NCBI GenBank assembly: GCA_002505405.1
Contig: DAVD01000002.1
Span: forward strand, 1 to 12,523
From: Candidatus Poseidonia alphae
GTDB taxonomy: Archaea; Thermoplasmatota; Poseidoniia; Poseidoniales; Poseidoniaceae
DNA: 12,523 nt
Reading direction: 5' to 3'
Shown here: positions 1 to 7,700 of the stretch, piece after piece
Position numbering within the stretch: position 1 is the first letter of the stretch
Layout of the letters: each line of letters begins with the position of its first letter
Made by a program: the position numbers and the translations under genes
Notes under the pieces: generated by a model
Seen by the model: only the letters and a program-made list of their open reading frames with translations
The model's database searches: none
What the model was told of the DNA's origin: nothing

Positions 1-194
1 GTGGCCGTGGATACGGTGGCGGAGACCGAGGTGGAGACCGACGCAGCAGCGGCGGGTACCGTCGTGATAACAATCGCCGTCCACAGAGCACCGACTCAAA
101 TTTTCGCCATGCAAAGGGCAAGCGCCCAGGACACGCTCACAACCGGGGACCAAACGACCTCCAACCGAGGAAGCCCGACCGATACGACGATTGA
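1..194 (+). CDS. C-terminal RG/GG-rich tail of a protein truncated by the window edge
   Basis: Reading from base 3, an open frame of 63 codons runs to TGA at 192-194 with no start inside the window, so this is the end of a gene beginning further left. The peptide opens with GRGYGGGDRGGDRRSSGGYR and continues rich in Arg, Gly, Asn, Pro and His. Such RGG-type disordered tails are known from RNA-binding proteins, including DEAD-box RNA helicases and RRM proteins, where they add non-specific RNA affinity. A helicase is a guess, because no catalytic domain is visible. The frame is preferred over the overlapping frame from base 1 because of this biased, functional-looking composition and because its stop lies just before the ribosome binding site of the next gene, as in an operon. 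Confidence 0.7.
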   Translation, partial: GRGYGGGDRGGDRRSSGGYRRDNNRRPQSTDSNFRHAKGKRPGHAHNRGPNDLQPRKPDRYDD

Positions 195-196
195 TT

Positions 197-202
197 GGAG
201 GT
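197..202 (+). promoter_or_regulatory. Shine-Dalgarno site choosing the TTG start at 210
   Basis: GGAGGT lies seven bases before the TTG at 210-212. It is a full match to the anti-SD core. It favours TTG-210 over the in-frame TTG at 195, which lies upstream of this motif and so cannot use it. Confidence 0.7.
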
Positions 203-209
203 TAACAAC

Positions 210-1247
210 TTGAGTGCAGAAACGCATTATCTCAATGCTCTGGAAGCTCTTGATGAAGGAGACCGGGTGAAGGCCCTAGAAGAGGCTAAACTGGCCACTT
301 CCCTTGATCCCGAACATACTGAAGCATGGTCAATCTATGTTGAAGCCACCGTTCCTGCCCGTGGAGAACAAATGACCATGCTCGATGCTGCCCAAGCATT
401 GGCTGGCGTAAAAAAAATCGTTGCGATTGACCCGTCAAGGTTGGACATGTGGGTTCGCGGTGGCCGCCTTATGGCGGACGACCTTGGTTTGCTTCACGAT
501 GCCTTGCATTGGTGGCAGAAATGCCGAAACTTCACGCCTGATGAGGCCACACCGCTTGTTGAAATGGCTTCAATTCTTGCCGATATGGGGGAATATGAAG
601 AAGCGCAACGCAGGTTAGAATCCATCCTCGAAGAGAACATGGATGTTCCCACATCACAATTCACTCGAATCAACGGGCTATTGAATCTCGTTCGGGCTGC
701 CGCTCTGCAAGACTCAAAAGAAATTTTCCGACCTTATGAGAAGCACCACAATGGATGGGAAGCCATTCGACAAAAAATGAAGAAGCCACCCATGTCGGAG
801 AATTTCATTTTCCTGATGATATCTGTACCACTTCTATTGGGGGTAATTTATTTCTCACAACAATTCGCTGGACAAGGATGGGGCTCATTCTGTTTGACAT
901 CTTTGGTCATCCTGTTCATTGTTCTGTTTTCCATGCGAACCGCAAAGCGTTGGTTCCAACTGATCAATCGGCCCGCATTCAACCTGCTTAGGGCTATGAA
1001 TTTTGAAGCCTCCACCGGCCATACCGTCCTCCAAGAGGACATTCGGACGTCCGTTCTTTACATGTACATCATGCAACGAAAACCGAGGCCATGGCAGGAA
1101 CGCACGCTAAAAATCATCGATAGAGGTTCTGGCCTTCCAAAGAACTGGAAGCAACGCCTTCCCGATTTTGAGGCCCACTTGTCTTACGTTGAAGACCTCG
1201 ATGAGGAAGACGAGGACGAGGGATTGCGGCCTTACGAAGAAGAGTGA
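210..1247 (+). CDS. TPR-repeat protein with two transmembrane helices and an acidic C-terminus
   Basis: A protein of 345 residues from TTG-210. Residues about 3-36 and 65-140 form amphipathic helix pairs of tetratricopeptide type, with repeated LDP/IDP turns and a final unit containing MGEYEEAQRRLESILEE. TPRs are protein-interaction scaffolds. Two hydrophobic helices follow at about 198-217 and 225-243, separated by a short loop, so the TPR domain and the C-terminal domain probably lie on the same side of the membrane. The last 20 residues are strongly acidic (DLDEEDEDEG). The gene follows the RG-rich protein after 15 bases and is probably co-transcribed with it. No enzymatic motif is seen and I do not recognise a named family. 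It is likely a membrane-attached adaptor with unknown partners. Confidence 0.8.
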   Translation: MSAETHYLNALEALDEGDRVKALEEAKLATSLDPEHTEAWSIYVEATVPARGEQMTMLDAAQALAGVKKIVAIDPSRLDMWVRGGRLMADDLGLLHDALHWWQKCRNFTPDEATPLVEMASILADMGEYEEAQRRLESILEENMDVPTSQFTRINGLLNLVRAAALQDSKEIFRPYEKHHNGWEAIRQKMKKPPMSENFIFLMISVPLLLGVIYFSQQFAGQGWGSFCLTSLVILFIVLFSMRTAKRWFQLINRPAFNLLRAMNFEASTGHTVLQEDIRTSVLYMYIMQRKPRPWQERTLKIIDRGSGLPKNWKQRLPDFEAHLSYVEDLDEEDEDEGLRPYEEE

Positions 1248-1343
1248 ATCACGTTCCAGCGGTGCCATCGTCAAGATAGGCGCTTTGTTGCGGCGATAGC
1301 GAATCAATGCTCAAGCTCAATGCGACTCATGTTCCTTAGAGGG

Positions 1344-1433
1344 TCATGGAGGGGGGTCCATCGTAGCGGCATCTTCAGCAAGGCGAACCGGTGCGGGATA
1401 TTGATTGGCGAAGGACATGTCCATGACTTCCAT
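1344..1433 (-). CDS. Possible 29-residue small protein (low confidence)
   Basis: The frame starts at ATG (1431-1433), ends at TGA (1344-1346) and reads MEVMDMSFANQYPAP, then an acidic stretch and a final DPPP. A GGGAG motif lies six bases before the ATG, a plausible ribosome binding site. The same frame is open further upstream to a stop at 1494-1496, giving 49 sense codons in all, so this could also be the surviving end of a decayed longer gene. No family is recognised. Chance openness cannot be excluded. Confidence 0.2.
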   Translation of the reverse strand: MEVMDMSFANQYPAPVRLAEDAATMDPPP

Positions 1434-1534
1434 AGGTGTCTCCCTGCCGGTGCAAGGTTCATCGGCAACCGTCGGCAAGCAAGAAGTGGGCTGTCAATCT
1501 TTCTGATGCATTCGTCGTTATTGTCTTGAACGGT

Positions 1535-1615
1535 TTAGATTCGCCTTAAAACCGCCTGCAGGGTTACCTTTACCATCACAGGAGCCCGTGTGGCATCGAT
1601 AGCACCGTTGTTCAT
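1535..1615 (-). CDS. Possible 26-residue small ORF or gene remnant (low confidence)
   Basis: The frame starts at ATG (1613-1615) and ends at TAA (1535-1537). It reads MNNGAIDATRAPVMVKVTLQ and ends in a basic RRI. No Shine-Dalgarno site precedes it. The frame is open upstream to a stop near 1675, so an earlier start or a degraded coding region is possible. It is in a different frame from the small ORF at 1344-1433; a frameshift between them would be one explanation if both derive from a single old gene. Confidence 0.12.
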   Translation of the reverse strand: MNNGAIDATRAPVMVKVTLQAVLRRI

Positions 1616-1671
1616 GGATTCAAATGACGCTGAACGATGACGTCCATCATGCCGGTAGCACTGCAGAGAAG

Positions 1672-1687
1672 ATCAGCCAATGCTGAT
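1672..1687 (-). terminator. Small hairpin 29 bases after the giant gene, possible terminator
   Basis: ATCAGC and GCTGAT form a perfect 6-bp stem with a 4-base loop. On the minus strand it is followed by CTTCTCT and on the plus strand by a pyrimidine-rich run (1688-1702), so it could help end transcription from either side. There is no long T tract, so support is weak. Confidence 0.3.
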
Positions 1688-1715
1688 GCTTCCTTTCCTC
1701 TTCGGCTTGTGCGCA

Positions 1716-4700
1716 TCACTGCTGTGATTGAGCGTACTGGACAGCGTATTGCTGAGCATAGGCAGCCGCTGTTGCGGCATCGTAGCCTTGGCCTACAAAC
1801 TGCTGGTAGTACTGTTCGTAAATCGCTTGGTCGAACCCACCAGCCGCTGGTTGTGCTGCTGCAGGCTGAGCTGCTGCTGGTTGCGCTGCTGCTGGTTGTG
1901 CTGCTGCTCCAGCAGCATCTCCACCAACATACTGAGCGGCAAATGCACGAGCGGTCTCTTCAGGGTAGCCCTGAGCGATGAGTTGCTGGACGTATTGCTC
2001 TGTAGGGTCGAGTGCATCGGTACCAAAGGCGCCGCCCATGTCTCCAAATGCGTCTTCCTTTTCGCCACCGCGGCGCATGAACATTAAGGTTCCAACGATG
2101 ATGAGCAGTAGAAGACCTACTGCAGCGATCAACATTGTTGAGTCAAGTCCTTCCGAGTCGCCTTCAGTGCCGTCGCCGGATGGAGTAGCATCAGCCCATA
2201 GACCGGTAGTTGCGTCATAAGTCCAATCTCCGGACCATTCACATTCGTCATTGTCGTTCATGATCCACTGCCCACCAGCTGCTTCAGCAGCAGGGTCAAT
2301 TTGAGTGCCTTGGCAGACCGGGAGGGTGATGGTAATTTGACGGTAAATACGGTCGTCGTCGTTATCTGCATCGTCACCTTCGTACACCAGGAGGTAAATG
2401 GTCACTGCTTGGGATGATTCGTTGTCATAGAGCCTCTTCAAGTTCAGAGTGAGTTCCCAGTTGTCTCCGTCGGAGAGTTTGCTGGTTCGGTCCCAGAGTT
2501 GCTTTCCTTCACCGAGAGCATCACTGCTCAAGTTGTACTTCTCAAGACCTTCTAGATTGAAATCACTGTTGCTGAAGGCGACTTCGATGTAAACGTCATC
2601 ATCTTCTGAACCGCTCAAGACTTGACCGCTCAGAGTGATTTGATCATCGGTGATTTGTTTGTTGTCGAACGTTTCTTGGGTCCATGTGAAGTCCACAGGT
2701 TCGTCTCCCATGCCTTCAGCAAGAATCACGAAGTACATGCGGTATTCATCTGAAACACGTCCGGCGCTGTCTGTAACAGTGAGTTCAATCTTGATTTGAT
2801 TTTCAATCGAACCTGTATCGTCAACAGTGACGTTTTGGAACTTATAGGACCACAAACCGCCGCTTGCAGCAGTTTGGGTGTAAGTGTCACCGAGCAAGCG
2901 GTAGTCGTCGTCACCGTATTTGGCGTCGTAAAGCACCTTCCATTGGTAGGTTTCAATACCGTTTCCAGTAAGTGCATCGGCGTCAGATGAATTGCTTGCA
3001 TCAAAGTGAACAACCAACTCTCCGCTGTCCTCTTCGAGGACGATTCGGTATTCATCGTAATCCACACCCTGGAAGGTTTGAGGATCTCCCATGGTGATAA
3101 GGTCAGAATATGTTTCCCGAATGTCGACTTCACCATCTGCTATTGGGATGAATTCATCAGCCTCTGCATCGTTGGTTTGTACGGTGACTTCCAACTGACG
3201 TGCGTGTCCTGCATCATCATGAAGGTAGAGGGTAATGTGCCATTCTTCTCCCTGAGCACAGCCTGTTAAGGATGACAGATCGGTCTTACAGAATGTCATT
3301 GTAGGCATCTGTTCACTGGTGTGGCCGGTGACTCCAGTCGCCAAGGAAGTTCCATCCCAGTTGTTTGGTCCGTCAATGACCCAGTCTGCGTCCAAGGATG
3401 CTTCTGTGTCGCTAAGGAAATCAAAGGTGAGTGTAGCATTGCTCTTCATGTAGCGCACCTTGTAACCGTTGGTATTTGGGTCGTTATCAGGGACCTCTCC
3501 GTTGATGGTGATGTCCTCGTTATCAAATCCAGATGGATAAGGCGTGACTTGGTACTTCAAGAGGTTTCCAAGCAACGGGAAGGTTGTGTCATTTGCACGG
3601 TTTGAGTTGCCTGCGACGTCAATGGTTGTGGCGATAAGTCCTCCACTTTGATAACTGCAGACTCCGAGTAGAGTATCCTGGATGTTGTCATTCGAGCGAA
3701 TAAGTCGCTGGAATTCTCCGCCGTTTTCCATGTAACCTCCGCCACAAGTGGTTGGGACTTCGTTGGGGCTCACGCTGGACGTGCTGATGACACCGTTTGC
3801 AACGACAGTGTCGCCAAGGGCAGTGAAACCTTGGAACGAAGTCGGCAATACGTTATCCATGATTGGATGGTAAGGGTCTGCTAAGTCCATCTTTGCGTAG
3901 GTAATTCGCTTGTCTTCATCGGTTTTCTCCTTGATGTCCAAGTTGAACGGAAGTCGGGATGTCGAGTCCTTACCATAGACTTGCTCACCATGCGGCGCAA
4001 GGTGGGCCTGAATGGTTCCACCGGCCGACATGAAGTTGGTCAGTACCGTCTTTCGCTGAACAGGGTCAGCAAGGGATTGATAGTAGCCATCTCCACCTTG
4101 ATCGGTATCTTTTGCAGCATTCAAGTCCTGCATTGGTAGAATGATTTTATCGTAATGTGTAAACCATCCGGCATCGAAGTACTTGTCCCAGTCTCCAATC
4201 TCAAATTGAGTGTAGGTCATTCCAAGAAGAGCGAGGTCTTGCTTGATGATGCCTGTTTCCGTTGAGGTGTCTGAGAGAATAGCGATGTCAATGTTCTCAG
4301 CGAAGGTTGCTTCGAAGAAACGTGGAGTTCCTTTCTTTGTTCCATCGGTAAGTTCTCCGTAGAAACTGATGTTGTACGTGTGTCCGTCGAGCCATCCGTT
4401 CCATGGCGTGAATGTTACGTCAACCTTTTCTTGGCTTTGCAGGCTTACAGGCGCTCCAGAATCAACCAGATGGGCCCTCGTACCGTCAGCCATGTCAACG
4501 ACTTCCATGAAGAACACATACTCGCCTGCGAGCACTCCGTTTTCGGCCACGAGATCCCATGAGTGGGTCAAGGCGCTATCTATTGGAAGAACACATGGGA
4601 GCGTTTGGTGGGTTAGACATTTCAGTTTCTTCGGGGGTTTGATTCCAATATCTACCGATTCAACGTTGAAAATAACACGTTCAATGTTGTTGGATGTGGA

Positions 4701-7700
4701 TAACTCGTTGTTGTTGTACCAATTGGTGCCCACGGTTCCGTTGTCAAAGATGGTCTTGACATCAAGCCGATAGACTCCTGAAACGAAATCGTGTGATGCA
4801 ATAACACTCGTGTCCACGTCTTCAGCATCGACACCAGTTCGGGTCGTTGTGTAGGTTGCATCTTCAACGAAGGTGTATTCCTGCAACGAGATGTTGTTGA
4901 AACCAACGCCTCTAAATCCGTCGTTAATACCGTTTCTTCCGTCCTCATCGGATTGGAATTCAAAGTTGATGTCTACGGTGGATCCTTGTAGGGAAATACA
5001 CTCTGAGAACCATTGGGTTGAATCTGGGGAAGAGCGGTTCTGGATGTACAAGTGAGTCAAATCTATGCTGGTTGTCTTCACGAGTTCCTCGGAGTTGAAG
5101 AATACGTTGTAATTGCCAGACCCTTCTTCATTGGCTGCATCACCGATGTAATCCAATTCTGTGAAGTCAATCGATTCGGTTGCATTCACAATTCCGTTTC
5201 CATCGTCGTCATTCTGGCATGTCCCATCCTCATTGTAGTCGTTCCACTGAGCAAAGACAAGACCAGAATAGTTCTCTGAACCACTACCACTTGCTGACGC
5301 CTTTTCATAATCCACCATCATCAATGCGTAATCGCTTGGATCAATGTTTCCACTTTGGTCGGTGGTGTAGAATGTATCAGCATAGTATTCGAAATTCAAC
5401 GAGACGAAATCCCCAGACATGCTGGTGAGGTCGATGTTTGGAATTATCAAGGTCTCGTTTGCCCATGCGTCGTCGTAACCGTTGGTTGAGGTATCACAGG
5501 GATGGCCGAACCAGTAGGCATTGCTGTTGAAAATCTTGGTTGAACATGAGTTTTCGCCGTAGATAACACCCTTCGGGTTTTGGTTTTCTTGGTGCAGGTA
5601 TCCGTCGCTGTCAGAGGTGAAGTCTTCTTCACAAACAGCGTTGCTCGCACCACAGATCACGTCTGAAGGCGTTGCGGAGTAGACGGTTGCTTCAATATCA
5701 AAGTCAACTGGCGTGTTACCCCAATTGTTCGTTGTTACTCCAATGTCAAAGATACCCTCAGCGTACAAGCCTCCGGGAAGGAATCCTTCAATTCCTTCCA
5801 CAGCTGGGTCATACAGGTTGAACGGGGTAACATAACCGACCGCGTCGTCATTGACGGACTGTTCGTCCCACGCATTGTTAGAGATTGTAGCGGAAATTCT
5901 GTAGGTTGTATCGTTGAGCAGGTTTGCCTGAATTGAAGTTGTGTATTCTTGGCCAGGTTCAAGGTTGGTGAGCGGGCCAATTGTGGTGGTTTGAGTCTGT
6001 GGGTTGGGGAGGAACGCTGTGTTCTGTTTCCAGATGGTGAGGTTATCAACAGCGAATCCATCTCGTCCAGACCAACGGCTTTCGTTATCATCAGCAGTTG
6101 ACCCTTCGAATCCAGTTCGGAAGCGGAATCGAACATCCACCGTTTCACCGGCCCAATCGGACAGGTCAAAGGAACCCAATCCTTCTTCGGTAAAGTTGTT
6201 CCACCCGTAGTAGGTTCCTGATGAGTAAAGGCCGTAGTAGACGATCTGATTTTCATCAGCTCCCCAGAAGTTCTGTTTGTACATGCGGTCCATGTCAAAG
6301 CCGCCCCACATGGACTCTCCAGATGCACATGCACCTTGGAGTGCTGCTTGTTGTGGACATCCGATGAGGCTCCATCCAGTTTCTTCACTGCCCACTTCAA
6401 TAATGGCCAGGTCGTCCCAAACATCGCCGACAATGAAACCGTTTTGGTCGGCACTACCAAGAGCCCCGAGTCCAAGATGTTGGAACAATTCAACGCTCAT
6501 GAAGGCACGGTCTGCGCCAGTGAGGTCGACGTCCGTGAGGACCATTGCATCGTCCCAGTTCCTTCCATATCCAGACCATGCGTCTCCAGATTGGTTGGTT
6601 TTCATGTTGCCTGCCCACATAAAGTCGGTAGGGTTGAGGTAGTTTGCAGAAACGTTCGGGTCGTTGTTCCCCGTGGACGCTCCTGTTGAGTGATTGGTCT
6701 CAAGATGCCAGTTCGTTAAGCCATCAACGTATTCCTCGAAGGCCCAGTTGCACCCTGCTCCACATCCTGTTTTGACCTCAGGTGTGTCCCAATCGTTGGA
6801 ATACACCGTGGCGTTCGAAGAGTTCAATTCATCAACGACCTTCAACGTGACTTCCAAGTCGGCACTTTGGCCGTTCAAGGTGTCCATTCCGGTGTTGGTG
6901 ACGGTGACGTTGATGTCACGGGCACCTTCGCCGACCACGCCAAAGAAGCGGTCTACAGGTGATATTTCTAAATCGGTGACCGCCAGGTCTTTGTTGTCCA
7001 TTTCGACGATGGTGAGGGTATCATACTGCCCTTCCCATCCGAAATTGTCTCGCCATCCACCGAAATTGTACTGGGTGTGACCAATGACCAAATCGTCAGC
7101 TGAGTTCGGTCCTCCGGACAATTGTCCGATGTCAACCGATGATGGCCGGCGGCCTGTAACGTATGAGAGTGGGCTAACGTGCCCACCGTTTCCATCAGAA
7201 AGTGTTACTTGGACGGTTGTGGGGAACGAGAGGAAGAAATTCGAGGTACTTCCGCCAGCGGAGTCAGTTGTGTTTAGCTGGTAGGCGATGGTTGGGTTGA
7301 CGAAATCCGGCTCGCTGTCTCCATTGAGATCATCAACTGCGATGGACCACGAAATGTACGGGCCAAAGTATGCCTTTTGTGGCGAACCAAAGGTGCCTTG
7401 TGATGTTGTTCGAGAGTATGAGACGTTCTCGAGGTTGCCGTCCATGACTGCGATGGTGTCAATGTAGCCGTTTGCAGCAACATCGGCGATTGCAAAATCA
7501 TCGGTTGTGGTTGTCTGCATGTTGACAATATTGGTGTTGGCCTGGTTGGTGCCGTAGGTGTAAGAGATCGGGTAGCCCGGGGCTACACCAGAAGCAGTAC
7601 AATCGTATTCGATAATGGTGACGTTATCGTCGTTTCCAGGATTTGTGACGGTGCCGGATGCGTAGTCAAGTCCTTCGCTTCGGAGGAGGAAGATGTCATC

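Larger units (their letters stand above)
1248..1715. other. 468-base intergenic gap between convergent genes, no confident gene
   Basis: The gap lies between the ends of the plus-strand TPR gene and the minus-strand giant gene. I see no tRNA, no convincing long ORF and no insertion-sequence ends. It contains one perfect small hairpin and two short minus-strand ORFs of protein-like composition (entered separately). A 69-codon plus-strand frame at 1320-1529 lacks a ribosome binding site and overlaps these ORFs. For a compact genome the gap is long, so a decayed gene, an unlisted RNA or small-protein genes are all possible. Confidence 0.5.

Noticed and set aside
1..213. Open frame from GTG at base 1 (70 codons)
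   Set aside because: It overlaps the RG-rich frame starting at base 3, has no recognisable composition of a real protein, and runs past the SD site of the next gene.
1248..1715. tRNA, RNase P RNA or SRP RNA in the gap
   Set aside because: I found no T-loop with paired flanks, no RNase P conserved blocks and no SRP helix-8 motif. A GAGGAAAG string near 1700 on the minus strand stands alone.
1847..1906. Tandem repeats considered as a CRISPR array
   Set aside because: Units are 15 bases, directly adjacent with no spacers, and encode an AAAQP protein linker.
1637..2087. Plus-strand frames rich in Leu, Cys and Ala opposite the tail of the giant gene
   Set aside because: They are the antisense of the Ala/Gln codon repeats (GCTGCTG runs), not independent genes.
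4369..4773. Plus-strand 134-codon frame
   Set aside because: Antisense shadow of the giant gene with no promoter, SD or family resemblance.
5735..6493. Minus-strand 252-codon frame inside the giant gene
   Set aside because: It is a shifted-frame shadow of an uninterrupted coding sequence with strong domain signals. It lacks an SD and has a Ser/Thr/Pro-heavy composition typical of a frame shadow.
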